A stretch of 64,000 bases of DNA from Akkermansia muciniphila (GCF_002884975.1 NZ_PJKB01000001.1:1264596-1328595), one strand, 5' to 3'; counted from the stretch's first letter, positions 16,984-27,296 are shown. The notes: generated from the letters alone by a model not told the origin. Numbers and translations: made by a program.

Positions 16984-18915
16984 ATGAAGAACCTGATCAC
17001 CCTCAGCAGCATCGCCATACTGGCCATATCCGGAACCGTCCGGGCCGGGGAACCCTCCGCCGCCCTGGCATCCCCGGACGGCCTGGTCACCTGGAACCTG
17101 ACGGCCCGGGACGGAAAGGCCGGACATTCCCTGAATAAAAAAGACCGGGTTATTCTGGAACCTTCCGCGCTCGGCATCGCCGTGAACGGCTCCGGCGTTG
17201 CGGACGGCATCACGGGATGGAGCGTGGAAAAGGTGAGGGAAAATGTTCACGAGACCTTTGAAACGCGCGGCAAGTACCCCTCCGCCTCCGTCCATTTTAA
17301 CGAATACGTGGCTTCCGGGGACAACTCCGCCCTGCGCCTCCGCGCCCGCGTCTTCAATAACGGCGTAGCCTTCCGCTATGAATGGACGGAGGACATGAAG
17401 AAAAAGCCTGCTCTCCGCATCGGGGAGGAAAAGACTTCCTTCACTTTCCCGGAGCAGGCCGTCCTGTGGACCCAGGACGCCCATTCCGCGCTGGGCCCCT
17501 GCGAGGGAGTGTGGTCCCCGGCCAGGATAGCAGATTTCAAGAAGGACCCCGGCAATCCCCGCAGCCATGTCCGCACCATGCCGGTTACGGCGGAACTGCC
17601 GGACGGAGGCTTCGCCCTGATCCAGGAAGCCGCCAACTTCAACAAGCAGTGGAGCGGCATTAAATTTTCCCTTCAGGACGGCGCCTGCCAGGCGGTGCAT
17701 TTCCAGGACCCGCACGGCTTTTCCGTCCCCTCCTCCGTGGAAATGCCCTGGCGGGTCGTTCTAGTGAATGACGATCTCAACGGCCTGGTCCGGAACGACA
17801 TCATTCCCTCCCTGGCTCCGGAGCCGGACAAAAACCTTTTCCCTGACGGAGCCAAAACGCCCTGGATCAAGCCGGGCCGCTCCACCTGGACCTGGTGGGA
17901 CCGGGGGAAGGTTCTGGAAGAAGACCAGTACGCCTTTGTGGATATGGCCTCCGGCTTCGGCTGGGAATACCACCTGGTGGATGAAGGATGGAAGAAATGG
18001 GGCAAGACCCTGCCGGAAAGCATGGAAAAGATCGCCCGGCTGGTCCGCTACGCCGCAGGTAAAAAGGTAGGAATCTGGGTATGGGTGCGCTGGTCAGACG
18101 TCAACAATCCCGCCAACAACTGGGAAAGCATGCGCAGTTTTTTCAGCGCCCTTGCCCAAACGGGCATCAAGGGAATCAAGATAGACTTCATGGATTCCGC
18201 CTCACAGGAACGCCTGGCTTTTTATGACGCCGTGGCGGAAAACCTGGCAAAGAACAAGCTCATGGTCAACTTCCACGGAGCCAATACCCCCACCGGGGAG
18301 GAACGCGCCTGGCCGCATGAAATGAGCCGGGAAGGCATCTACGGCGGAGAACAGAATATCTGGGCGGCCATAGACGGCCGGCATTACTGCGCGCTGCCCT
18401 TCACGCGCCTCATCTCCGGGCATGCCGATTTCACGGGCGGCTACTTCGGCCACGGAGAGAAACTGCGCGGCTCCTCCTGGCCCCTCCAGATGGCGGCCAA
18501 CATCATTTACACATCCCCCATCCTCCACTGGGTTTCCAGCCCCGCGGACATGGAAGCCGCCTTTCCGAAGGGCTCCCCGGAACGCGAAGCCGTCCGGAAT
18601 ATTCCCTCCGCATGGGATGAAACCATCGTTCTGCCGCCGTCCGCCATCGGGGAATGCGCCGCCTTCGCCCGGCGCTCCGGGAACCAGTGGTACATTGCCC
18701 TGATGAACGGGGACGGGCGGGAACGCACGGTCTCCATTCCCCTGGACTTCCTGGACCGGAAGACGGCGTACCGGGCCACCATCCTCCGCGACCTGCCTGA
18801 ACGGAACGACGGCTGGAAGGTGGAAACCGGGGAATTTTCTTCCGGAGACACCCTTCCCTTCACCATGCGCGTGAAGGGCGGCGGCATTGCCCGCCTGGTT
18901 CCCGCGGGCAAGTAG
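16984..18915 (+). CDS. Glycoside hydrolase family 97, exported
   Basis: Start chosen at 16984 because AAAGGAG (16972-16978) lies 5 bp upstream and the product then begins with a proper signal peptide (MKNLITLSSIAILAISGTVRA). It has about 643 residues. The N-terminal beta-sandwich is followed by a (beta/alpha)8 barrel with STWTWWDRGK, VDEGWKKWG, GIWVWVRW and IKGIKIDFMD, then EMSREGIYGGEQ. An Asp in the KIDF strand is the nucleophile position of retaining GH97 alpha-galactosidases, whereas inverting SusB-type alpha-glucosidases use Glu, so an alpha-galactosidase-like activity is favoured. The periplasmic location suits mucin or blood-group glycan trimming. Confidence 0.85.
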   Translation: MKNLITLSSIAILAISGTVRAGEPSAALASPDGLVTWNLTARDGKAGHSLNKKDRVILEPSALGIAVNGSGVADGITGWSVEKVRENVHETFETRGKYPSASVHFNEYVASGDNSALRLRARVFNNGVAFRYEWTEDMKKKPALRIGEEKTSFTFPEQAVLWTQDAHSALGPCEGVWSPARIADFKKDPGNPRSHVRTMPVTAELPDGGFALIQEAANFNKQWSGIKFSLQDGACQAVHFQDPHGFSVPSSVEMPWRVVLVNDDLNGLVRNDIIPSLAPEPDKNLFPDGAKTPWIKPGRSTWTWWDRGKVLEEDQYAFVDMASGFGWEYHLVDEGWKKWGKTLPESMEKIARLVRYAAGKKVGIWVWVRWSDVNNPANNWESMRSFFSALAQTGIKGIKIDFMDSASQERLAFYDAVAENLAKNKLMVNFHGANTPTGEERAWPHEMSREGIYGGEQNIWAAIDGRHYCALPFTRLISGHADFTGGYFGHGEKLRGSSWPLQMAANIIYTSPILHWVSSPADMEAAFPKGSPEREAVRNIPSAWDETIVLPPSAIGECAAFARRSGNQWYIALMNGDGRERTVSIPLDFLDRKTAYRATILRDLPERNDGWKVETGEFSSGDTLPFTMRVKGGGIARLVPAGK

Positions 18916-18976
18916 TATTCCTGCCTCCCGGAACGCTAATTCACGCCAGCCGGAAACCACGGAAAAGCGGAAAAAG

Positions 18977-19954
18977 TCAGCTCCTGCCGCGTTCCCCGGC
19001 CGCTTCCTCCGTGGTGCTCCACGCCGGGAGCCACTGGACGTCCCGGAGGCGGTAGCCGCGCTTCACCAGTTCCTGATGCAGGCCGGGGAGGTGGGCCGCC
19101 CCGTAAAAAATGCCTATTTTGCGCACGTTCCTGCCGCCCCACTGGTCAAACACTTCCATGCATTTGGCATTCCGCCCTTCCAGAATCACGGTATTTTCCA
19201 GGTCCTCCGGTGCATTGGCAAAAATGCGCATCAGTTCATTTTTCAGCCCCTTTTTATTTCCGGAAAGCAAATCCAGCATCAGGCCGAATTCATTCGGCTG
19301 GTACGCGCGGGGCTTCTCCACCAGGGAAGACAAAAAGGATTTAAGCATCAGCCCGGCAAAGCTTTCCCCCTTCCTGGCCTGCGCCTGCCGGAACTCCTCC
19401 AGCGTCATGTCCGCATGGACAAAACGGGGCGCGGAATAGTCAATGCCCTGGTACTGGGTCTGCAAGCCCACCGCGTCACTCAATTTCTGATAAGCGCTGC
19501 CCAGCAGCCCCAGCAGGAAGGATTTTTCCTCCTCAGCGCTTTTTCTCCTCCATTCCACAATCCGGTTCCATTCACGCGCCTCTTCCAGCGTCAGGCCGCC
19601 CAGCGGCTTGCTGCGGTCCAGCTTGCGGCGCAGTTCCTGCTCCCGCTGCAACCCCTCTCCGCCAATCATTTCAAACAGCACCACATCATACCCGCTGAAC
19701 AGCTTGTTCAGGCGCGCATAATAGGCCGCCTCCGCCACATGAATGGCTCCGATGAGCGCCACTTCCCTGCCTTCCCCGTCCACATAGGAGGCCACGGGCG
19801 TGGACAGGCTCTGCCGGTCGCGGGAGGATGATTCCAGCAGCATGTACTTTGCGGGGTACGCTCCCCGATCCTCTTTTTCCGCACCGGGGGAGTGCGCCGC
19901 AAGCACGGGAGAGCACCACAGAAAAACAGCCGGAAGGCAACGCAGCATCTTCAT
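18977..19954 (-). CDS. TraB/GumN (Tiki-like) family exported protein
   Basis: 325 residues. The signal peptide covers about 1-20 (MKMLRCLPAVFLWCSPVLA). The core has the family's repeat of GxxH-type motifs: VALIGAIHVAEAAYY near residue 65, VVLFEMIGGEG near 90, and a C-terminal IGIFYGAAHLPGL near 285. These residues bind metal in the TraB/PrgY/Tiki superfamily, some members of which are metalloproteases. The bacterial GumN-like branch has no firmly established role. It is convergent with the GH97 gene and not in an obvious operon. Confidence 0.75.
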   Translation of the reverse strand: MKMLRCLPAVFLWCSPVLAAHSPGAEKEDRGAYPAKYMLLESSSRDRQSLSTPVASYVDGEGREVALIGAIHVAEAAYYARLNKLFSGYDVVLFEMIGGEGLQREQELRRKLDRSKPLGGLTLEEAREWNRIVEWRRKSAEEEKSFLLGLLGSAYQKLSDAVGLQTQYQGIDYSAPRFVHADMTLEEFRQAQARKGESFAGLMLKSFLSSLVEKPRAYQPNEFGLMLDLLSGNKKGLKNELMRIFANAPEDLENTVILEGRNAKCMEVFDQWGGRNVRKIGIFYGAAHLPGLHQELVKRGYRLRDVQWLPAWSTTEEAAGERGRS

Positions 19955-20035
19955 ACATCATCAGCCTAGCCGGAGCCGCACGCAGAGCAAGCCCAAAAAG
20001 GGACTGCCGTGCCTTTACCCGCGGCAGCCGGCAGG

Positions 20036-20074
20036 CAAAAAAATTCCCCGCACCCGGAGACGGGAACGGGGAAT
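20036..20074 (-). terminator. Intrinsic terminator of pgk
   Basis: ATTCCCCG (20043-20050) pairs with CGGGGAAT (20067-20074), with inner pairing. On the minus strand it is followed by a run of T. Confidence 0.85.
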
Positions 20075-20129
20075 GAAGGGATTGACCCAAGCTGCCGGGC
20101 GGAAAAACGCTCCGCAGCCTGTTAACGGG

Positions 20130-21347
20130 CTACTTCTGGCAGCAGCAGCCGCACTTGTCCGTCAGGGCGCCCACACCGGGGAGCACCTTGCCTTCCAGCA
20201 GTTCCAGGGAGGCGCCGCCGCCCGTGGAGCAGAAGGAAAGCTTGTCCTGGACCTTGAATTTCTTGGCCGCCGTCACGGAGTCGCCGCCGCCCACGATGGA
20301 GATGGCGGAGGAATCCGCCAGGGCTTCCGCGATTTCCTTGGTGCCCTTGGCGAAGCAGTCCATTTCAAACACGCCCATCGGGCCGTTCCACAGAACGGTC
20401 TTGGCGCCCTTGATGATGGCGGAGAATTCTTCAATGGCCTTGTCGCCAATGTCGATGGCCATGCCGCCTTCCGGCACCTTGCCGCCTTCCGCGAAGGGAG
20501 CCGTGCAGAAAGTTTCCGCGCCGTCTTCAAACTTCATGGCTACGCGCACGTCAGCCGGAAGCAGGAACTTCACGCCCTTGGCCTTGGCTTCCGCCAGGAT
20601 TTCACGGGCCAGGTCCAGCTTGTCGCCTTCAATCTTGGAAGCGCCCAGGTCATAGCCTTCAGCCGCCAGGAACGTATTGGCCATGGCTCCGCCAATGAGG
20701 AACGTATCAGCCTTTTCCATCAGCTTGGAAAGCACTTCAATCTTGTCGGACACCTTGGCGCCGCCCATGATCACCACGAAGGGTTTTTCCGGGTTTTCCA
20801 GCTTGCCTTCCAGGTATTCCAGCTCGCGTTCGATCAGGAAGCCCATGGCGCTCTTTTCCGCAAAATGCGTCACGCCTTCCGTGGAAGCGTGGGCGCGGTG
20901 CGCGGTGCCGAACGCGTCGTTCACGAACAGCGTGGCGTTGCCCAGGAGGGCCTTGGCGAATTCCGGATCGTTTTTCTTTTCACCGGGGTAGAAGCGGACG
21001 TTTTCCAGCAGGACCACGTCACCGTCCTTCATGGCGGCGCGGGCGGCTTCCGCTTCCGGGCCGATGGCGGCGGGAACGAATTTCACTTCCTTGCCGAGCA
21101 GTTCGGAAAGACGGGCCGCAACGGGCTTCAGGGAGAAAGCGGCATCAGGTTCATTTTTGGGACGGCCCAGATGGGAGGTCAGGACGACGCGGGCGCCCTG
21201 GTCCAGCAGGAACTTGATGGTGGGAAGAGCCGCAACGATGCGGGCGTCATTGGTGATTTCCCCATCCTTGAGGGGAACGTTGAAGTCAACGCGCATCAGG
21301 ACTTCCTTGCCCTTGGCATCAAGGTCACGTACAGTAAGTTTAGCCAT
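20130..21347 (-). CDS. pgk: Phosphoglycerate kinase
   Basis: 405 residues with the classic motifs MRVDFNVPL (residue ~18), VLTSHLGRPK (~60), FVNDAFGTAHRAHAS (~160), an NGPMGVFE motif (~325) and the nucleotide loop SIVGGGDSVTAAKKF. It catalyses ATP formation from 1,3-bisphosphoglycerate in glycolysis. Length and domains are normal except for the tail: after TGGGASLELLEG and the final helix the protein ends DKCGCCCQK, four cysteines within the last nine residues, which is not a usual Pgk ending. It is downstream of gapA on the same strand, separated by a terminator hairpin. Confidence 0.97.
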   Translation of the reverse strand: MAKLTVRDLDAKGKEVLMRVDFNVPLKDGEITNDARIVAALPTIKFLLDQGARVVLTSHLGRPKNEPDAAFSLKPVAARLSELLGKEVKFVPAAIGPEAEAARAAMKDGDVVLLENVRFYPGEKKNDPEFAKALLGNATLFVNDAFGTAHRAHASTEGVTHFAEKSAMGFLIERELEYLEGKLENPEKPFVVIMGGAKVSDKIEVLSKLMEKADTFLIGGAMANTFLAAEGYDLGASKIEGDKLDLAREILAEAKAKGVKFLLPADVRVAMKFEDGAETFCTAPFAEGGKVPEGGMAIDIGDKAIEEFSAIIKGAKTVLWNGPMGVFEMDCFAKGTKEIAEALADSSAISIVGGGDSVTAAKKFKVQDKLSFCSTGGGASLELLEGKVLPGVGALTDKCGCCCQK

Positions 21348-21375
21348 ATCGGTCTATATTGTTTGGTTCAATGGA

Positions 21376-21405
21376 ATAAAAAAGGGAGGGCATTTCTGCC
21401 CTCCC
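21376..21405 (-). terminator. Terminator between gapA and pgk
   Basis: GGGAGGGCA (21384-21392) pairs with TGCCCTCCC (21397-21405). On the minus strand TTTTTTATT follows. It lies 29 bp upstream of the pgk start codon, so pgk either needs read-through or has a very close promoter. Confidence 0.88.
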
Positions 21406-21516
21406 GGATAAATCCCCGGCCGCCTGGACAAACCCGGTTCATGAACCGGAGGGTTGATGCAGGCAACCGGCAAGACTTGTCGTGCAACTGAAGAGCAAGC
21501 GTTGTTCCGGAGGAAC

Positions 21517-22569
<1,053 letters not shown>

Positions 22570-22609
22570 TTATTAGTCCTGGGCTTATTTAAGCACCATG
22601 GACGCCGTA

Positions 22610-22638
22610 AGTTTAAAAACGATTCAACCAGCCGTCAA
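22610..22638 (-). promoter_or_regulatory. Promoter of gapA
   Basis: On the minus strand, TTGACG (22638-22633) and TAAACT (22615-22610) with a 17-bp spacer, about 70 bp upstream of the gapA start. Confidence 0.7.
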
Positions 22639-22762
22639 CACTATTGTTCCCCCATCATGGCAGTATGTGCCCGCACCCATGCAGGCAGGGGAGCCGCCCC
22701 AGGCGGACAATGCTCCTCCATGGAATTCAAATGCTTGCGGAAGCAGCCCTCCGCCGGTACGG

Positions 22763-23356
22763 TCAGTTCATGGAACGCAGGGCGGCGCGAATCAGCTCGT
22801 CCGCATCCGCGTCCGGATGGTCCTTCAAATGGGCGGCAATCGCCTTGCGGGACTCCACCTGCTTGAACCCCAGCGCAATCAGCGCCAGCTCCGCGTCCCC
22901 GGCGGCCTGGGAGGTGGCCCCCTGGGCCTGGGCCTCCCACGTGGCGGCCAGACCTACCTTGTCCTTCAGTTCCAGAACGATGCGTTCCGCCGTTTTCTTG
23001 CCCACGCCCTTGGCACGGGCAATGCCGGAGACGTCCCCGCTGACTACCGCCTGCTTGAACTGCTCCACGGACAGGGAACCCAGGATGGCGATGGCCGTGG
23101 CCGGGCCGATGCCGGAAACGCGGTCGATCAGCAGCAGGAAAATATCCCGCTCCGCATCCGTGGCAAAGCCGTACAGCACCTGCATGTTCTCTCGGACATG
23201 CAGGTAGGTTTTCAGCGTCAGCTCCCTGCCGGGCAGAGGGTTCAGCCTGTCAAAGGTGGACAGGGGCACAATCACCTCATACCCCACGCCGTGAACATCC
23301 AGAATCAACCGCTGGGGGTAGGATTCCGCCACCGTGCCGCGCAGAAAAGCTATCAT
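22763..23356 (-). CDS. ruvA: Holliday junction branch migration protein RuvA
   Basis: Start chosen at MIAFLRGTVAESYPQ (23356), which aligns with the normal RuvA N-terminus. An upstream in-frame ATG at 23374 would add MCHVMG. The OB-fold domain (LDVHGVGYEVIVPLST) is followed by tandem helix-hairpin-helix motifs (VSGIGPATAIAIL and AKGVGKKTAERIVLELKDK) and a C-terminal RuvB-binding domain (ALIALGFKQVESRKAI). It binds four-way junctions and loads the RuvB motor. Neither ruvB nor ruvC is adjacent. Confidence 0.95.
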   Translation of the reverse strand: MIAFLRGTVAESYPQRLILDVHGVGYEVIVPLSTFDRLNPLPGRELTLKTYLHVRENMQVLYGFATDAERDIFLLLIDRVSGIGPATAIAILGSLSVEQFKQAVVSGDVSGIARAKGVGKKTAERIVLELKDKVGLAATWEAQAQGATSQAAGDAELALIALGFKQVESRKAIAAHLKDHPDADADELIRAALRSMN

Positions 23357-23423
23357 GCCCATAACGTGACACAATCCCGCCCGCGCTCAAGCCAAAAACG
23401 CATCTGCCCGGCATGCTCCGCCA

Positions 23424-23957
23424 TCATCTTTTCCGGAGCACGTGCAGCCGGATATGCTCCAGGTCCTCCCGGTTATAAAAACAGCGCACGCGGAATCCGC
23501 GGGTTGTCTTCATCCGGCACCTGTATTCCCGCAGCAGGCCCTTTTTCACGAGCCTGTAAATATAGCTCCGCACCACTCCCAGCATGCTGACGGCCGTAGC
23601 CATGTCCACATGGCACGGAGGAACGCGGCGGCGCACGGGCTCCCGCCTGGCGAGAATACGGTCCACATCCAGCCGCCGCCAGTACAGCGCCAGGGAGCCT
23701 GTGCCCTTCCGGACCACGCGGAAACGGGCGCCGTGGCGGTGCAGGTACTGGCGCGCGGCAGACGCGCTGCAGCAGAGCTGTGACGCAATGGCGGAAGTTT
23801 CCACAAACGCGCCGCCGCATTCCGCATAGGGCAGGCCGGATTTGGGGTTCGTTCCCTTGCGGCGGGTTTTCACATGTGCCGGGAAGCTCAGCTTGGGGTT
23901 GTTAATGTATTCGCGGCCTCCTACTCCGATGAACGTTTTCTTAAAATGGTATATCAT
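23424..23957 (-). CDS. Putative DNA-binding protein with two helix-turn-helix regions
   Basis: 177 residues, very basic. Residues about 55-75 (SAIASQLCCSASAARQYLH) and 118-140 (MATAVSMLGVVRSYIYRLV) each look like a helix-turn-helix of the excisionase/MerR type, and the C-terminal FRVRCFYNREDLEHIRLHV resembles the wing that follows such helices. The duplicated layout suggests a regulator that binds a dyad. A near-perfect palindrome lies 64 bp upstream of the start (24021-24044) and could be its own operator. The gene is on the same strand as the EPS operon but lies beyond its terminator. Its targets are unknown. Confidence 0.55.
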   Translation of the reverse strand: MIYHFKKTFIGVGGREYINNPKLSFPAHVKTRRKGTNPKSGLPYAECGGAFVETSAIASQLCCSASAARQYLHRHGARFRVVRKGTGSLALYWRRLDVDRILARREPVRRRVPPCHVDMATAVSMLGVVRSYIYRLVKKGLLREYRCRMKTTRGFRVRCFYNREDLEHIRLHVLRKR

Positions 23958-24020
23958 GGTTTATGGGATTTCACATTGGAAATACAAAGCTCCACGCAGA
24001 TAGTCCGCATGAAACTCTAA

Positions 24021-24044
24021 CATTTTTGGAAGATTCCAAAAATG
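24021..24044. promoter_or_regulatory. Palindrome, candidate operator
   Basis: CATTTTTGGAA (24021-24031) and TTCCAAAAATG (24034-24044) form a perfect 11-bp inverted repeat with a 2-base centre, too tight for a good RNA hairpin but suitable for a dimeric DNA-binding protein. It lies upstream of the helix-turn-helix gene. Confidence 0.45.
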
Positions 24045-24404
24045 CATTGAGCTCACGAATGTTCAACATTTTTCTTCGTTTTTCTGTTTTTCACATTCAT
24101 ACTGAACTCATTTCATCGCAATATATGCCCGGAAGCCGGATGATCCAACCACTTGAAAAGGGCCTACGCCTCTGGCGGAAAGTACATGGCCGTCAATTCT
24201 TTCCGCCCGGCAGCCCGTTCATTCCGGTGAACACGGAGCCTCCCAGGCACGGGAAAAATCTTTCCAACGGCGTTTTCACTGATGCCGTACGGTCCTGCGA
24301 AAAGCTTTTTCCGGCTATGATCCTACCATATCCCTCCAGCCATGCACGGTCCATTTCCAAAGCAGGGTCCGGAGTTCAACGGGAATTCCCTAGAACCAGG
24401 GCAA
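24045..24404. other. Non-coding stretch between the HTH gene and the EPS operon end
   Basis: No credible gene is seen on either strand. A plus-strand frame is open from 23963 to 24556, but it has no ribosome binding site, crosses the EPS terminator and lacks protein-like composition. AACATTTTT recurs at 24019 and 24065. Otherwise I see nothing. Confidence 0.5.
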
Positions 24405-24437
24405 TAAAAAACCCGGCTTCCTTGCGGGAAGCCGGGT
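24405..24437 (-). terminator. Terminator of the EPS export operon
   Basis: ACCCGGCTTCC (24411-24421) pairs with GGAAGCCGGGT (24427-24437). On the minus strand TTTTTTATT follows. It lies 14 bp past the last gene's stop. Confidence 0.92.
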
Positions 24438-24450
24438 CTGAAAGAATGTT

Positions 24451-25056
24451 TCAGGGCAGGAGTTTTGCGGGCCGTCCTTCAAAAATCCCGCGCTGGGGAA
24501 CGAAAATACGGTCATTGGGCTGGATGGGGATACCCCTGTCCCGGATGGAGAAGTAGTCATACGTCACGGTTTTTCCGCCGCGCGTCACCTGGATGTACCG
24601 GGAACCGAAGTCCGTAATGTCTCCCGCGCCTACAATCGCTTCCAGCAAAGTCATGCCTCGCCGCCACAGAACGTTTTTCTTCATGGCCACGCCGCCGCTC
24701 ACCAGCACGATGTGCTCCGTCAGGTGCATGTCGGAACTCTGCACTTTCACCAGAAAGGTGGGGGCCGTATACAGTTCCGCCTTTTTATAGGCAGCCATCA
24801 GCATGTCTTCTATCTGGCGGGCTGTCTTGCCCACCACGCGCAGCACGTCCTGCCCCGCCGGAAGCTGGGGCATGCGTATCGTCCCGTTACCGTCCAGCAG
24901 ATACTGTCCGGAGATGGCGGTAGCGTCATCATTGGGAATGCCGCGCACCTGGATTTCAATGGTCCCGTGGGCAGGCACGGCATCCGGAGACTGGGCGGAG
25001 GCCAGCCCCGCCGCACCCAGCAGGAGACAGAGGATGGAACAGATAACTTTTTTCAT
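24451..25056 (-). CDS. Polysaccharide export protein, Wza-like (SLBB)
   Basis: 201 residues with a type I signal peptide (MKKVICSILCLLLGAAGLASA). The poly-export domain reads GQYLLDGNGTIRMPQLP then GKTARQIEDMLMAAY. An SLBB-like part follows, with VLVSGGVAMKKNVLWRRGMT, TLLEAIVGAGDI and NDRIFVPQRG. The family forms the outer-membrane channel for capsule or EPS export and usually carries a lipobox, but no lipid-anchor cysteine follows the signal here and the protein is short, so it may be a reduced version. It follows the BY-kinase gene by 12 bp and is the last gene of the operon. Confidence 0.85.
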   Translation of the reverse strand: MKKVICSILCLLLGAAGLASAQSPDAVPAHGTIEIQVRGIPNDDATAISGQYLLDGNGTIRMPQLPAGQDVLRVVGKTARQIEDMLMAAYKKAELYTAPTFLVKVQSSDMHLTEHIVLVSGGVAMKKNVLWRRGMTLLEAIVGAGDITDFGSRYIQVTRGGKTVTYDYFSIRDRGIPIQPNDRIFVPQRGIFEGRPAKLLP

Positions 25057-25068
25057 GGAGCGATGGAG

Positions 25069-27276
25069 TTAGTACAGATCTTCACTATCATGGGACTGGT
25101 TGGCGGCCAGCTCCTTGGCCTTGCCGGAACGTTCCGCCTTCTTCATGGAAGAGGCATCCACGTTCCCGCCGGAGGAACCGCCATCCGCGGAATAATAGGA
25201 ATAGTAAGTCGTGTAGTATTGATACTGATGATCAGACGTAATGTCCACATTATTCATGACCACCCCGGCCAAGTTGCCGCCTACGGATTCAATCACCTGC
25301 TTTTGCCTCAGCAGGGCTTTCAGCGGCAGTTTGCGCGGCTGCACCACCATGAGGGTCATGTCCACCTCGCTCACGATGACGGCGGAGTCACTGACGCCCA
25401 GGATGGGCGGGGAGTCCACCAGCACCATGTCGAAGCGCTGTTTCACCTCCTGGAGAAGTTCGCTGAATTTGCGGGAGTTCAGCGTTCCGGACGGGTCAAA
25501 GGGAGTGGGGCCCGCAGGCATCACGTACAGGTTTTCAATGGGTGTCTGGAAAATCACTTCCTCCAGCGGGTAGTCTTCCAGCAGGTAGGAGGTAAGCCCC
25601 ACTTCATTATCCAGTTCATAGTACCGGTGAAGCTTTGAGCGGCGCAGGTCAGCGTCAATCATCAGGGTGGCATAACCGCCCTGGGCGCAGATGTAGGCCA
25701 GGTTGCACAGGGTGGTGGTCTTGCCTTCCCCGGCGCTGCCGGAAACGAACGTCAGGGAAATTTCCTCCAGCCCCTTCTTGTTGAATTCTATGTTTGTGCG
25801 CAGTATCCGGTAGGCTTCCGCATCCGGCCCCAGCACATCGGAAGAATGGAGGATGGGGACATTCTTGGGAATGATACCCAGCACGGGAACCTGAAGAGCC
25901 CGTTCCACATCCTCCATCGTCTTGACGGAGGTGTCCATGAATTCCAGAAAGAGGGCCAGGCCGATGCCCAGCAGCAGCCCTACGCTCGCACCCACCGCCA
26001 GATTGATGGTGATGCTCGGCTTATAGGCAACGGCGGGATATTCCGGCAGGTCATACATTTCAACCGCGTCACGGGGAACGCGCAGCCGGGCAATTTCATC
26101 CGTGTAGCGGGAAGACAGGTCCTTGAGCTGGTCCAGGGCGGCGTCATAATCACGGCTGGCCTGCTCATACATGGGCACCTTCAAGACATGGTCCTGGAGG
26201 GCTTTTTCCTTAAGCGCCACGGTCTCCTCCCAGTGCTTCCGGCTTGCGGAAACCATTTCAAGCTTGCTTTTAAGCGAGGAACGCAGCCCGATCAGCTCCT
26301 TGTTCAGCTTGTCGGACAGGATTCTTTCCGTCTCCACCAGCGCCAGCATTTTGGGGTGCTTGGGGCCGATGTTCTGGGCTTTCAGGTTTTCCTTCTCCTT
26401 GAGCTTTTCGGAAAATTCCGCATAGGTTTCACGCAGGGCCTTGGCGCCCACGGATTCAGCATTCAGCAGGTCAGAGCTGATCACGTAATCCAGCAGCTTG
26501 TCATCAGGCAGGCGCTGAAGTTCCTGCACGTAGGAAGCCAGTTCCTTTTCATCCTTTTCAAAGGCCATGGCCTGGGATTTGGCATTCCGGAAGTCTTCCT
26601 CTTCCATCCCGGCAGTCAATGTGTTCCGGTTTTCACCGTTCCTCCAGGTAGTGGGCAGGTAGGAGCTCTCCGCAATCAGCTTCTTGAGAGCCATCATTTT
26701 TTCATTAACGGTGTCTTCCTGTTCCCGGAGGACGTCCTTCAAACTTTTAATAGCGGTTTCAACCAGACGGTTTTCACGCATTTCACGGTCCTGCTTGTAG
26801 GCTTCCGGAACCGTTTTGGCGATGTTCTGCACCAGTTTGGGATCCGGACCGGAGACAATCACATCCACCAGGTCCGTCGCGCGCACGGGAGCCACCTTGA
26901 TCATGCCGGCCAGGTTGGAGGCGGCTTTTTCATCCGTCATCCCCCACTCCGCGGCAAGGTTCAGTTTCTTGGATACTATCTTCAGCACTTCCGTTGAAGT
27001 CAGCACGGAGTACTGCATGGGGATGTAGTTGGCCGTGACGTTGGAGGTGGCGACCACGTCCCCTCCCTGGCCGATTTCCATGACGGGCTTGGGCAGCTTG
27101 ATCTGGAACTGGCACCTCGTCTGGTAAGCCGGGGGCATCAGGAAAGTCACCACCACGGAAATGACCAAAACCAGAAGGAAAACCAGGAAGACCTCCTTCC
27201 AGCGATTTTTTAAAACCTGCAAATAATCAATATTGCGTACAATCCGATCGCTGTTCTGCTGATCCTGGGAATTCAT
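25069..27276 (-). CDS. Chain-length determinant / bacterial tyrosine kinase (Wzc-like)
   Basis: 735 residues. A Wzz domain is framed by transmembrane helices at about 30-50 (FLVFLLVLVISVVVTFL) and 440-462 (LAVGASVGLLLGIGLALFLE), with a long coiled-coil periplasmic part between them. The cytoplasmic BY-kinase has Walker A GSAGEGKTTTLC, Walker A' MIDADLRRSK and Walker B MVLVDSPP. A tyrosine cluster (YQYYTTYYSYY) near the C-terminus is the autophosphorylation site typical of Wzc. It controls the length and export of surface polysaccharide. A terminator-like hairpin lies between it and the upstream barrel gene. Confidence 0.93.
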   Translation of the reverse strand: MNSQDQQNSDRIVRNIDYLQVLKNRWKEVFLVFLLVLVISVVVTFLMPPAYQTRCQFQIKLPKPVMEIGQGGDVVATSNVTANYIPMQYSVLTSTEVLKIVSKKLNLAAEWGMTDEKAASNLAGMIKVAPVRATDLVDVIVSGPDPKLVQNIAKTVPEAYKQDREMRENRLVETAIKSLKDVLREQEDTVNEKMMALKKLIAESSYLPTTWRNGENRNTLTAGMEEEDFRNAKSQAMAFEKDEKELASYVQELQRLPDDKLLDYVISSDLLNAESVGAKALRETYAEFSEKLKEKENLKAQNIGPKHPKMLALVETERILSDKLNKELIGLRSSLKSKLEMVSASRKHWEETVALKEKALQDHVLKVPMYEQASRDYDAALDQLKDLSSRYTDEIARLRVPRDAVEMYDLPEYPAVAYKPSITINLAVGASVGLLLGIGLALFLEFMDTSVKTMEDVERALQVPVLGIIPKNVPILHSSDVLGPDAEAYRILRTNIEFNKKGLEEISLTFVSGSAGEGKTTTLCNLAYICAQGGYATLMIDADLRRSKLHRYYELDNEVGLTSYLLEDYPLEEVIFQTPIENLYVMPAGPTPFDPSGTLNSRKFSELLQEVKQRFDMVLVDSPPILGVSDSAVIVSEVDMTLMVVQPRKLPLKALLRQKQVIESVGGNLAGVVMNNVDITSDHQYQYYTTYYSYYSADGGSSGGNVDASSMKKAERSGKAKELAANQSHDSEDLY

Positions 27277-27296
27277 GAAAGATAGATAGGTAGTAA

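Noticed and set aside
19800-21491. 563-codon plus-strand frame
   Set aside because: Antisense to pgk and the TraB-like gene. The composition is not protein-like.
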